From positions 992,001-1,056,000 of the forward strand of contig NZ_VFPQ01000001.1 of assembly GCF_006716785.1 (NCBI RefSeq): a DNA stretch of 64,000 nt. The letters are read 5' to 3'. Origin of the DNA: Thermopolyspora flexuosa (GTDB taxonomy: Bacteria; Actinomycetota; Actinomycetes; Streptosporangiales; Streptosporangiaceae). Positions 43,993-52,764 of this stretch are shown piece after piece; positions within the stretch are counted from its first letter, which is position 1, and the number at the start of each line of letters is the position of its first letter. Under the pieces are notes generated by a model, which had not been told where the DNA came from, ran no database searches, and was given only the letters and a program-made list of their open reading frames with translations. Made by a program: the position numbers and the translations under genes.

Positions 43993-45998
43993 ACCTCACG
44001 CAGACCGCCTTCGGGCTCTCCCTCACGCTCTGCCTCGCCGCCGCACTCGCCGCCCTCGCCCTGCCGCGCCGCGCCCGCCCGGCCGTGGCCGGGGCGCTCA
44101 CCGCGGCCGCCGGGGCCAGCGCCGTCGCCTCCGGCGCGGCCGCCGTCGCCGGACAGGGCTGGTCGGCGTGGTACCCGGACCTGCTGCCGCTGCTCGGCGT
44201 GCGGCTCGCCCTCGACCCGCTCGGCGGGGTGTTCCTCGCCGTCACCGGCGCCGTCGCGGTCTGCGCGGCGATCTACGGCATCGGCTACACCCGGCACGGC
44301 CTCGCCGGGCGGGGCGTGCAGGCCGCGATGCCGCTGTTCGTCGCGGCGATGCTGCTCGTCCCGGCCGCCGCGGGCGTGGGCACGTTCCTCGTCGCCTGGG
44401 AGCTGATGGCGATCACCTCGCTGCTGCTCGTGGTGGCCGAGCACCACCGGCGGGCCGCCGCGGGCGAGGCCGGGCAGTGGTACGCGGTCATGACCCACCT
44501 CGGCTTCGCGGTCATCCTCGCCGGGCTCGCCGCGCTCGCCGCGCACGCGGGCGGCGACGCCTTCGACGAAATCCGGCAGGCCGCGATCTCCCCCGTCGCG
44601 GCGAGCCTGATCTTCCTCGCGACCGGCGCGGGCTTCGCCTCCAAGGCGGGCATCGTGCCGCTGCACGTGTGGCTGCCGCGGGCCCACCCGGAGGCGCCGA
44701 GCCAGGTGTCCGCGCTGATGAGCGCCGCCATGGTGAACATGGGCGTGTACGGCATCCTGCGGGTCGGCCTCGACCTGCTCGGCGGCGGGCCCGCCTGGTG
44801 GTGGCTGCTCGTGCTCGGCGCGGGCGCGGCCTCCGCCGTCTACGGCATCCTGCACGCCGCGGTCTCCGCCGACCTTAAGCGGCTGCTCGGCCACTCCACC
44901 ACCGAGAACATGGGCCTGGTGCTCATCGGGGTCGGCGCGGCCGGGTTCTTCGCCGCCTCCGGGTCGCGCGCGCTCGCCGCGCTCGCGCTCGTCGCCGCGC
45001 TGCTGCACGCGATCAACCACTCGGCGTTCAAGACGCTGCTCTTCCTCGCCGCCGGGTCGGTGCTGCACGCCACCGGCACCCGCGACCTCGACGCGCTCGG
45101 CGGCCTGCGGGAGCGCATGCCGTACACCACCGCGCTGTTCGCGCTCGGCGCGCTCGCCGCCTCGGCGCTGCCGCCCGGCAACGGGTTCGTCAGCGAGTGG
45201 CTGCTGCTGCAGAGCCTGGTGAACGCGCTGCCCGAGGGCGGGGTACGGCACGCGGTCACCATGCCGCTCGCGGTCGGCGCGATCGCGCTCACCGCCGGGG
45301 TGGCGATCGCCACCTTCGTCAAGGCGTTCGGCGTCGGGTTCCTCGCCAAGCCGCGCGGCGAGGGCGCCGCGACCGCGCACGAGAGCCCGCCCACCATGCT
45401 CGCCGGCATGCTGCTCGCGGCCGCGGCCTGCGTCGGGCTCGCGCTCGCGCCCACCCTGCTGCTGCCGTACCTCGCCGAGACGGCCGGCGGCGTGATCGGC
45501 GCGCCCGCCGCGGTGACCGGCGAGGTGACGCTGCGGCTCGGCGGCATCGCGAGCACGATCTCGCCGCTGCTCATCGCCTGCTGGCTGGCCGCCGCGCTGG
45601 TGCTCGTGCTCGCCCTGCTGCGGGTCTTCGCCGCCCGCCGGGCGCGGCGTGAGGCGCGGCTGTGGGACTGCGGGGCCGGGCCGATGACCGCGCGCATGGA
45701 GTACACCGCGACCTCGTTCGCCGAGCCGCTCGGCCGCGTCTTCGACAACGTGCTCCGACCGGAAAGCGACATCGACGTGATCCCCGCGAAGGAGTCCGCC
45801 TACATCGTGGAGCGGGTGCGCTACCGGGCCCGCGTGGCGGACCGCATCGAGCGGCGGGCGTACGAGCCCGTGCTCGCCGCCTTCGCCGCCGCCGGCCGGG
45901 CCGCGACCCGGCTCGCGAACGGCAGCGTGCACCGCTACCTCGCCTACGGCTTCTACACGCTCACCGGCACGCTCATCCTGCTGGCGGTGATCGCATGA
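43989..45998 (+). CDS. HyfB/NuoL-like proton-pumping membrane subunit (Rv0083-like)
   Basis: A protein of 669 residues with about 15-16 membrane helices. The antiporter-like core includes TFLVAWELMAITSLLLV (helix with the charged Glu), KAGIVPLHVWLPRAHPEAPS, SADLKRLLGHSTTENMG and HAINHSAFKTLLFLAAG. ATG 43989 and its ATGA end overlap both neighbours. Homologous to hydrogenase-4 subunit B; it would translocate protons driven by the peripheral arm. Confidence 0.9.
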   Translation: MNLTQTAFGLSLTLCLAAALAALALPRRARPAVAGALTAAAGASAVASGAAAVAGQGWSAWYPDLLPLLGVRLALDPLGGVFLAVTGAVAVCAAIYGIGYTRHGLAGRGVQAAMPLFVAAMLLVPAAAGVGTFLVAWELMAITSLLLVVAEHHRRAAAGEAGQWYAVMTHLGFAVILAGLAALAAHAGGDAFDEIRQAAISPVAASLIFLATGAGFASKAGIVPLHVWLPRAHPEAPSQVSALMSAAMVNMGVYGILRVGLDLLGGGPAWWWLLVLGAGAASAVYGILHAAVSADLKRLLGHSTTENMGLVLIGVGAAGFFAASGSRALAALALVAALLHAINHSAFKTLLFLAAGSVLHATGTRDLDALGGLRERMPYTTALFALGALAASALPPGNGFVSEWLLLQSLVNALPEGGVRHAVTMPLAVGAIALTAGVAIATFVKAFGVGFLAKPRGEGAATAHESPPTMLAGMLLAAAACVGLALAPTLLLPYLAETAGGVIGAPAAVTGEVTLRLGGIASTISPLLIACWLAAALVLVLALLRVFAARRARREARLWDCGAGPMTARMEYTATSFAEPLGRVFDNVLRPESDIDVIPAKESAYIVERVRYRARVADRIERRAYEPVLAAFAAAGRAATRLANGSVHRYLAYGFYTLTGTLILLAVIA

Positions 45999-46930
45999 TC
46001 GCCGCGATCCTCCAGGTTGTGCTCGTCGTGGCGGGCGCGCCGCTGCTGGTCGGGCTGATGCGGCAGGTGCGCGCCCGGCTCGAGGGCCGGGCCGGGGCGG
46101 GCGTGCTGCAGCCCTGGCGCGACCTGCGCAAGCTGCTGCGCAAGGAGCCGATCGCGCCGCGCGGCACCGGCTGGGTGTTCCGGCTCGCGCCGCTGCTGCT
46201 CGCCGCGAGCGCGCTCGTGGTCACCGCGGTGGTGCCGCTGGTCACCACGGCCTCCCCGCTCGACGGGGTGGCCGACCTGTTCGCGGTGACCGCGCTGCTC
46301 GCGCTCGGCTCGGTCGCGCTCGCGCTCGGCGCGCTCGACACCGGCACCGCGTTCGGCGGCATGGGCGCGAGCCGCGAGGTGACCGTGCTCGCGCTCGTCG
46401 AGCCGACGATCCTGCTCGCGGTGTTCGCGCTGTCGGTGCGGGTCGGCTCCACCAACCTCGGCGCGATCGTCAACTCGACGCTCGACGACCCGCTCGCCGT
46501 GATCTCCCCGGCGAGCGTGCTCGCCGCGGTCGCCCTCGCGGTGGTGATCATCGCGGAGACCGGGCGCATCCCGGTGGACAACCCCTCCACCCACCTCGAG
46601 CTCACCATGATCCACGAGGCGATGGTGCTCGAGTACTCCGGCCCGGACCTCGCGCTGATCGAGTGGGCCTCGGCGATCCGGCTGAGCGTGCTGCTCGGCC
46701 TGCTCGGCAGCCTGTTCGCGCCCTGGGGCATCGCCGGGGCCGACGCGGGACCGGTCGCGCTGCTCGTCGCCGTGGTCGCGCTCGCGGTGAAGGTCGGCGT
46801 GCTCGGCGCGCTGCTCGCCGCGGGCGAGGTGTTCATGGCGAAGCTGCGTCTGTTCCGCATCCCGGAGCTGCTCGCCGGCTCCTTCCTCATGGCCCTGCTC
46901 GCCGTGGGCGCCTCCTTCTTCCTCGCGTGA
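45995..46930 (+). CDS. HyfC/HycD/NuoH-like membrane subunit (Rv0084-like)
   Basis: 311 residues with about eight helices. The NuoH hallmarks GAGVLQPWRDLRKLLRKEPI (quinone-site region) and AETGRIPVDNPSTHLELTMI are intact. ATG 45995 overlaps the upstream stop. It connects the Fe-S arm to the pump modules. Confidence 0.9.
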   Translation: MIAAILQVVLVVAGAPLLVGLMRQVRARLEGRAGAGVLQPWRDLRKLLRKEPIAPRGTGWVFRLAPLLLAASALVVTAVVPLVTTASPLDGVADLFAVTALLALGSVALALGALDTGTAFGGMGASREVTVLALVEPTILLAVFALSVRVGSTNLGAIVNSTLDDPLAVISPASVLAAVALAVVIIAETGRIPVDNPSTHLELTMIHEAMVLEYSGPDLALIEWASAIRLSVLLGLLGSLFAPWGIAGADAGPVALLVAVVALAVKVGVLGALLAAGEVFMAKLRLFRIPELLAGSFLMALLAVGASFFLA

Positions 46931-46937
46931 GACGAAC

Positions 46938-47609
46938 ATGACCGACCAGACCTATGTGCAGCTCCTCGACCTTGCCTGCGGGGCGTTCCTGCTCACCGGG
47001 GTGCTGGTGCTGTGGCGGCGGGACCTCGCCGCGATCGTGCGCCTGTTCGCGGCCCAGGGCGCGGCGCTCGCCGCGATCGTGATCGTGCTCGGGGTACGGC
47101 AGGCCGCCACCGAGCTGGTGATCGTCGGCCTCGCCCTCGGCGGGCTGCGCGCCGGGCTGCTGCCGTACCTGATCCGGCGGGCGCTGCCGGAGCGCGGCGG
47201 CCCCGACGCCGAGGGCCGGGAGACCCGGCCGGTGGTGAACGTGGCCTCCTCGCTCGTGGCCGCGGCCGTGCTCGCGCTCGTGGCGTACGCGGTGGCGCAG
47301 CCGCTGATCCGGCTCGCGCCGTCGCCCGCCGCGCACGCCCTGCCGGTGGCGCTCACCGTGCTGCTCGTCGGCTTCTTCGTGCTCGTCACGCGGCGGCGGG
47401 CGCTCTCCCAGGTGGTCGGCTTCCTGCTGATCGACAACGCGATCACTGCGACCGCCTTCCTCACCACGAACGGGGTGCCGCTCGTGGTCGAGCTGGGCGT
47501 CTCCCTCGACGTCCTGTTCGCCGTGCTGGTGCTCAGCGTGCTCACCAACCGGATGCGCGCCGCGTTCGGCGGCACCGACCTCGACGAGTTGCGGGAGCTG
47601 CGTGACTGA
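46938..47609 (+). CDS. HyfE-like membrane subunit (Rv0085/HycP-like)
   Basis: A protein of 223 residues with about six helices (FLLTGVLVLW; GAALAAIVIVLGV; VIVGLALGGLRAGLLPYLI) and the NuoK-like C-terminal half VGFLLIDNAITATAFLTTNG. It matches hydrogenase-4 subunit E. 1-nt overlap with the next ATG (TGATG). Confidence 0.85.
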   Translation: MTDQTYVQLLDLACGAFLLTGVLVLWRRDLAAIVRLFAAQGAALAAIVIVLGVRQAATELVIVGLALGGLRAGLLPYLIRRALPERGGPDAEGRETRPVVNVASSLVAAAVLALVAYAVAQPLIRLAPSPAAHALPVALTVLLVGFFVLVTRRRALSQVVGFLLIDNAITATAFLTTNGVPLVVELGVSLDVLFAVLVLSVLTNRMRAAFGGTDLDELRELRD

Positions 47610-49096
47610 TGGACCCCCAGGTTCTCGTGCTTGCGCCGGTCGGGCTGCCGGCGCTCGCGGCGGCCGGGTACGCCGCGTTCGGATGGCGGCGGGCGACCGC
47701 GTGGCTCGGCGCCGCCGCGGCGGCCGGGCTGCTCGCCGCCGCGATCGCGCTCGCCGTACGCACCACCGGTGACACCGCCGGGGTGGCGGCGGCCGGCGGG
47801 CTGCTGCGGGCGGACGCGCTCAGCGCGTTCATGCTCATCGTGATCGGCGCGGTGGCGCTCGCCGCGATGCTCGCCAGCCCGTCCTACCTCGCCGCCGAGC
47901 TCGCCGCCCGGCGCACCGGGCCGCGGGCCACCCGCCGGTACGGCGTGCTCACCCAGGCGTTCATCGCCGCGATGGCCCTCGCCGTGCTCGCCGCCAACCT
48001 CGGCGTGCTGTGGGTCGCGGTGGAGGCCACCACGATCCTCACCGCCTTCCTCGTCGGCTTTCGCCGTACCCGGGAGGCGACCGAGGCCGCGTGGAAGTAC
48101 GTGGTCATCTGCTCGGTGGGGATCGCGCTCGCGCTGCTCGGGCTCGTGCTCGCCCACTACGCGGCGCTGCACGCGAACGTGCCCGAGGACGGCGCGCTCG
48201 ACTGGGCGGTGCTCGCCCGGCACGCCGCCGACCTCGACCCCGGCGTGATGCGCATCGCGGTCGCGCTGCTCGTGCTCGGCTTCGGCACCAAGGCCGGGCT
48301 CGCCCCGATGCACGCCTGGCTGCCGGACGCGCACAGCCAGGCGCCCGCGCCGGTGTCCGCGCTCATGTCCGGGGTGCTGCTGTCGGTGGCGTTCTACGCG
48401 ATCCTGCGGGTGAAGGTGATCGCGGACGGGGCGCTCGGGGTGGGCTTCACCCGCACCCTGCTCGTCGTGGTCGCGCTCGCCTCGCTCGCGGTCGCCGCGG
48501 CGCTGCTGCTCGCGCAGCGCGACTACAAGCGGCTGCTCGCCTACTCGAGCATCGAGCACATGGGGATCGTCGCGCTCGGCGCGGCGGTCGGCACCCGGCT
48601 CGCCATGGCCGCGGTGCTGCTCCACGTGCTCGGGCACGGGCTCGGCAAGTCCGCCCTGTTCCTCTCCTCCGGCTACATCCACCAGGCCGTCGGCAGCAGC
48701 CGGGTCGCCGCGGTGCGCGGGCTGGCCCGGCGGGCCCCGCTGGTGGCGGGCGCGTTCGCGCTCGGCCTGCTCGCGCTGCTCGGCATGCCGCCGTTCAGCC
48801 TGTTCGCCAGCGAGGTCGGCATCGTGCGGGCCGCGTTCGACGGCGGGCTCGGCTGGGCGGTGGCGGTCGCGCTCGCGCTCATGCTCGTGATCGTCGCCGC
48901 GGTGCTCGGCCGGGCCCGGCAGATGCTGCTCGGGCCGCCCGCCGGCGAGGGCGACCAGGCCGCGGTACGGCTGCCGGCCGGCGCGGCCGTGCCGATCGTG
49001 GCCGGGCTCGCGGTCTGCGCCGTGCTCGGCGTGGCCGCCGGGCCGCTGGTGACGCTGCTGGAGTCCGCCGCCGAGCTGACGGGAGCCGTGCGATGA
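47609..49096 (+). CDS. HyfF-like proton-pumping membrane subunit (Rv0086/HycQ-like)
   Basis: A protein of 495 residues with about 13 helices. The antiporter core has LWVAVEATTILTAFLVGF, KAGLAPMHAWLPDAHSQAPA, RDYKRLLAYSSIEHMGI and HVLGHGLGKSALFLSSGYI. It is the second NuoL/M/N-type pump unit of the complex. 4-nt overlap with the following gene. Confidence 0.88.
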   Translation: MDPQVLVLAPVGLPALAAAGYAAFGWRRATAWLGAAAAAGLLAAAIALAVRTTGDTAGVAAAGGLLRADALSAFMLIVIGAVALAAMLASPSYLAAELAARRTGPRATRRYGVLTQAFIAAMALAVLAANLGVLWVAVEATTILTAFLVGFRRTREATEAAWKYVVICSVGIALALLGLVLAHYAALHANVPEDGALDWAVLARHAADLDPGVMRIAVALLVLGFGTKAGLAPMHAWLPDAHSQAPAPVSALMSGVLLSVAFYAILRVKVIADGALGVGFTRTLLVVVALASLAVAAALLLAQRDYKRLLAYSSIEHMGIVALGAAVGTRLAMAAVLLHVLGHGLGKSALFLSSGYIHQAVGSSRVAAVRGLARRAPLVAGAFALGLLALLGMPPFSLFASEVGIVRAAFDGGLGWAVAVALALMLVIVAAVLGRARQMLLGPPAGEGDQAAVRLPAGAAVPIVAGLAVCAVLGVAAGPLVTLLESAAELTGAVR

Positions 49097-50646
49097 CCAC
49101 CTTCGACCTCCCCGCCGCCACCGCCGCGCCGGGCGGTGCCGTACGGCTCGCCCGCGAGGTGACCGTGGACGCCCTCCCCGGCGAGGCAGGCGCGCTGCTC
49201 GCGGCCGGGCACCGGCTCGCGCTCGTCGCCGCCCACGAGGACGTCGACGCGTTCCGCGTGGTGTACCTGTTCACCGCGGCCCGGCCGGACCGGCGCACCG
49301 AGCTGCACGTGCGGCTCGACCCGCGCTCGCCCGCGCTGCCCAGCCTCGCCGCGCTCTCCTTCCCGGCCGGGCGGTTCGAGCGGGAGATGCGCGACCTGTA
49401 CGGCATCGTGCCGGATAACCACCCGCTGCCGCGGCGGCTGGTGCGGCACCACCACTGGCCGCGCGGCTGGTACCCGATGCGCGCCGACGCCGGGCCGCCG
49501 CCCGAGTTCGGCGACCCGGAGGGGCCGTTCCCGTTCGTCACGGTCGAGGGCCAGGGCGTGTACGAGATCCCGGTCGGCCCGGTGCACGCCGGGCTGATCG
49601 AGCCGGGCCACTTCCGGTTCTCCGCGGTCGGCGAGACGATCGTCAAGCTCAAGGCCCGGCTGTGGTTCGTGCACAAGGGCATCGAGCGGCAGTTCGCCGG
49701 GCGCACCGTCGACGAGGGGCTCGCGCTCGCCGAGCGGATCAGCGGGGACACCTCGGTCGGGCACGCGATCGCCTACTGCCAGGCGGTCGAGGAGGCGCTC
49801 GGCGTCGAGGTGCCGGAGCGGGCGCTGCGCGAGCGGGCCGTGCTGCTCGAGCTGGAGCGGCTCTACAACCACATCACCGACATCGGCGCGCTGTGCAACG
49901 ACGTGGCGCACGGCATCCTGCACGCGCACGCCGGGCGGGTGCGGGAACGGCTCATGCGGATCAACCGCGAGGTGACCGGGCACCGGCTGCTCCGCGGCGG
50001 GGTCGTGCCGGGCGGGTCCGAGCTGCGCGCGCTGCCGGACCGGCGGGCGATCGAGGAGATCGCCGCGGACGTCGCCGAGATCGTCGAGCTCGCCCTCGGG
50101 CACACCGTGGTCGCCGACCGGTTCACCGGCACCGCGGTGCTGAGCGCCGAGGCCGCCCGCGACCTCGGCACCCTCGGGTACGTGGCGCGGGCGAGCGGCC
50201 TCGCGGTCGACGCGCGGGCCGACCACCCGTTCACCGACCTGGGGCGGTTCACCCCGGTCACCGCGGACACCGGGGACGTGCTCGGCCGGTTCCAGGTGCG
50301 GGCCGGGGAGTTCGCCGCGTCGGCCCTCCTCGTGACCGAACTGGTGGACCGGCTCGCCGCCGCCTCCTGGCGGCCGGAACGGGTGGCCGCCGCGCTCCCC
50401 GCGGCCCCGGCGGCCGACCCCGGCGCCGTGCCGCGGTCGGGGGTCGGCATCGCCGAGGGCTGGCGCGGCACGATCGTGCACCGGGTGGAGTTCGCCGCCG
50501 ACGGCACGCTCTCCCGGGTGAAGGTGGTCGACCCGTCGTTCTTCAACTGGCCGGCGCTGCCGGTCGCCCTCACCGGCGCGATCGTCCCCGACTTCCCGCT
50601 GGTCAACAAGAGCTTCAACCTCTCCTACGCGGGCAACGACCTGTAG
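49093..50646 (+). CDS. HyfG/NuoCD-like catalytic-arm subunit lacking Ni-Fe ligands (Rv0087/HycE-like)
   Basis: A protein of 517 residues. Residues 20-150 are NuoC-like (FEREMRDLYGIVPDNHPLPR). Residues 165-517 are NuoD/HycE-like (EGQGVYEIPVGPVHAGLIEP; VHKGIERQFAGRT; ELERLYNHITDIGALCNDVA). The two CxxC motifs that bind Ni-Fe in hydrogenases are gone: SGDTSVGHAIAYCQ (217-230) replaces the first, and DPSFFNW (from 480) replaces DPCxxC. It therefore cannot be a hydrogenase; like NuoD it may form a quinone- or other redox-site. No formate dehydrogenase is nearby. Confidence 0.87.
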   Translation: MTTFDLPAATAAPGGAVRLAREVTVDALPGEAGALLAAGHRLALVAAHEDVDAFRVVYLFTAARPDRRTELHVRLDPRSPALPSLAALSFPAGRFEREMRDLYGIVPDNHPLPRRLVRHHHWPRGWYPMRADAGPPPEFGDPEGPFPFVTVEGQGVYEIPVGPVHAGLIEPGHFRFSAVGETIVKLKARLWFVHKGIERQFAGRTVDEGLALAERISGDTSVGHAIAYCQAVEEALGVEVPERALRERAVLLELERLYNHITDIGALCNDVAHGILHAHAGRVRERLMRINREVTGHRLLRGGVVPGGSELRALPDRRAIEEIAADVAEIVELALGHTVVADRFTGTAVLSAEAARDLGTLGYVARASGLAVDARADHPFTDLGRFTPVTADTGDVLGRFQVRAGEFAASALLVTELVDRLAAASWRPERVAAALPAAPAADPGAVPRSGVGIAEGWRGTIVHRVEFAADGTLSRVKVVDPSFFNWPALPVALTGAIVPDFPLVNKSFNLSYAGNDL

Positions 50647-50719
50647 CCCGACGACGGTGACCCGCCGCGCGGCCCCGGGCGCCCTCGCCCGGGGCCGCGC
50701 GCGTAAACGGAAACCCAAA

Positions 50720-50755
50720 AGGACTTTGGTCCTACGGATCAGGGACCTTCGGGAC
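50720..50755. promoter_or_regulatory. paired DosR/DevR-like boxes without an adjacent gene
   Basis: AGGACTTTGGTCCT (50720-50733, perfect dyad) and GGGACCTTCGGGAC (50742-50755, left half good) have centres 22 bp apart. They lie 74 nt after the HycE-like stop and about 600 nt before cydA. Confidence 0.6.
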
Positions 50756-51254
50756 GGTCCCCGGCATATGACGGGTCAGTAACGTGCGAATGGCGAGGGG
50801 CGTGTGGGGAGTCGGCCACCGCCCGCCGGAAATGTGGTGAGGCGCATGCGCCGGGCCTTCCGTCACAAGCGTCGCGGGTCCGCGCATGTTTCGGCGGGCG
50901 GTGGTCCGATCCACACGTGGTCCCGGCCGCCCTGCCACCGGCGGACCGGCTGCCGCCGGTGCCCTGACAGCGTTCGCGGTGCCTGATCGTTCCGGCCGCC
51001 GGGGCCGTACTGATCGAGAGATTTATTGGTGGCCCGCCCGGCGCCGCGGCGTTACTCCGGCAGGGCGGCCGGCCTCGTCCACGACGGGCGGTCCCGGGGC
51101 CGCCGCCGTCGTTTTCCCCGTCGTTTCCCGGCCTTTTTTCGGCCGATTCCACATGTATTCCCGTCGTCCCCGTTCAGCGGGCCCAAACGCCCGGGTCAGC
51201 GCCCGGCAACGCCGATTGCCGCCGTGTCAACCCTGCGTACGCGTCCGGCAACCA
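50756..51254. other. gene-poor interval between hydrogenase-4-like operon and cydA
   Basis: No convincing protein gene. A short Arg/Cys-rich frame from ATG 50846 to about 50986 with GGTGAGG upstream is possible. The double box at its left edge implies a transcript starting near 50790, either a long cydA leader or a small RNA. Confidence 0.4.
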
Positions 51255-51268
51255 GGGACCAAAGACCC
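51255..51268 (+). promoter_or_regulatory. DosR/DevR-like box upstream of cydA
   Basis: GGGACCAAAGACCC (one change from the dyad) is centred 94 nt before ATG 51356. A CGACCCTGGGTCG palindrome (51314-51326) lies nearer the start and could be a separate regulator site. Confidence 0.6.
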
Positions 51269-51355
51269 TAAAGGTCAGGTCTGCCGGCTCTACGGCTGAC
51301 CTGCGCAGATGCCCGACCCTGGGTCGTGAGATTCATGGTGGGGGGCGGAGCACTC

Positions 51356-52753
51356 ATGGACGTACTCGATCTGTCCCGTTGGCAATTCGGGATCACGACC
51401 GTCTATCACTTCATCTTTGTGCCCTTGACTCTCGGCCTCTCGATCATCGTGGCCGGTCTGCAGACCGCCTGGTACCGCACCGGAAAGGCGAAGTACCTGC
51501 GGCTGACCAAGTTCTGGGGCAAGCTCTTCCTGATCAACTTCGCGATGGGTGTCGTCACCGGCATCGTGCAGGAGTTCCAGTTCGGCATGAACTGGAGCGA
51601 GTACTCCCGCTTCGTCGGTGACATCTTCGGCGCCCCGCTCGCGATGGAAGGCCTGATCGCCTTCTTCCTGGAGTCGACCTTCCTCGGGCTGTGGATCTTC
51701 GGCTGGGACAAGCTGCCGAAGAAGGTCCACCTCGCCACGATCTGGGCGGCGGCGATCGGCACGAACATCTCGGCGTACTTCATCCTCGCCGCGAACTCCT
51801 GGATGCAGCACCCGGTCGGCTACAAGATCAACGAGGCCACCGGGCGGGCGGAGCTCACCGACATCTGGGCGGTGCTCACCAACGACACCACGCTCGTCAC
51901 CTTCCCGCACGTCATGTTCGGCGCGTTCGTCACCGCCGGCGCGTTCCTGCTCGGCGTGAGCGCCTGGTTCCTGTGGCGGCGCCGGGAGGTGGACCTGTTC
52001 CGGACCTCGACCAAGCTCGCGCTCGTCATCACGCTCGTCGCGTCGGTCGGCGTGATGCTCTCCGGCCACTGGCAGGCGCAGCTGATGACCGAGCAGCAGC
52101 CGATGAAGATGGCCGCGGCCGAGGCGCTGTGGGAGGACGAGAACGGCGCCGGGTTCTCCCTGTTCGCGATCGGCGACGTGGAGAACGGGCGGAACGTGTT
52201 CAACATCGAGATCCCGTACGGCCTGAGCCTGCTCGCCACCAACTCGCTCGACGGCGGCGTGGAGGGCATCAACGACATCCAGGCCCGCTACGAGCTGCTG
52301 TACGGCCCGGGCGACTACCGGCCGTCGATCGGGCTCGCGTACTGGACCTTCCGCCTCATGATCGGCTTCGGCGGGCTCGCCGCGCTGCTCGCGCTGGCCG
52401 GGCTGTGGCTGACCCGGCGGAACCGGCTGCCGGAGAACCCCTGGTTCTACCGGCTCGCGATCGCCGGGATCTTCCTGCCGTTCCTCGCCAACACCATGGG
52501 GTGGATCTTCACCGAGATGGGCCGCCAGCCGTGGACCGTCTTCGGCCTGATGACCACCGCGTCCGCGGTCTCGCCGAACGCCAACGTCACCGAGGTCGCG
52601 CTCAGCCTGGTCGGATTCACCGTCGTCTACGCGGTCCTCGCGATCATCGAGGTCCGGCTGCTGATCAAGTCGATCCGGCAGGGCCCCGAGCCGGAGGGCG
52701 GCGAGTCCGGCGCCACCCCGCAGGCCGGCACCACCCCGGCGCTCTCCTTCTGA
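51356..52753 (+). CDS. cydA: cytochrome bd ubiquinol/menaquinol oxidase subunit I
   Basis: A protein of 465 residues with nine helices. Heme ligands: His18 in VYHFIFVPLTLG, the His in TFPHVMFGAF, and the Met/Glu region NTMGWIFTEMGRQPW. The Q loop (GHWQAQLMTEQQPMKMAAAE) is the short form, as usual in actinobacteria. GGAG lies 6 nt before ATG 51356; an upstream ATG at 51326 is less likely. High-affinity O2 reduction to water from menaquinol at the membrane. The cydDC assembly genes are not in the window. Confidence 0.95.
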   Translation: MDVLDLSRWQFGITTVYHFIFVPLTLGLSIIVAGLQTAWYRTGKAKYLRLTKFWGKLFLINFAMGVVTGIVQEFQFGMNWSEYSRFVGDIFGAPLAMEGLIAFFLESTFLGLWIFGWDKLPKKVHLATIWAAAIGTNISAYFILAANSWMQHPVGYKINEATGRAELTDIWAVLTNDTTLVTFPHVMFGAFVTAGAFLLGVSAWFLWRRREVDLFRTSTKLALVITLVASVGVMLSGHWQAQLMTEQQPMKMAAAEALWEDENGAGFSLFAIGDVENGRNVFNIEIPYGLSLLATNSLDGGVEGINDIQARYELLYGPGDYRPSIGLAYWTFRLMIGFGGLAALLALAGLWLTRRNRLPENPWFYRLAIAGIFLPFLANTMGWIFTEMGRQPWTVFGLMTTASAVSPNANVTEVALSLVGFTVVYAVLAIIEVRLLIKSIRQGPEPEGGESGATPQAGTTPALSF

Positions 52754-52764
52754 GGTGACCGACG

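Noticed and set aside
43507-50646. Naming the operon a Ni-Fe hydrogenase or formate hydrogenlyase
   Set aside because: The large subunit lacks both CxxC pairs that bind Ni-Fe and no formate dehydrogenase or maturation genes are present.
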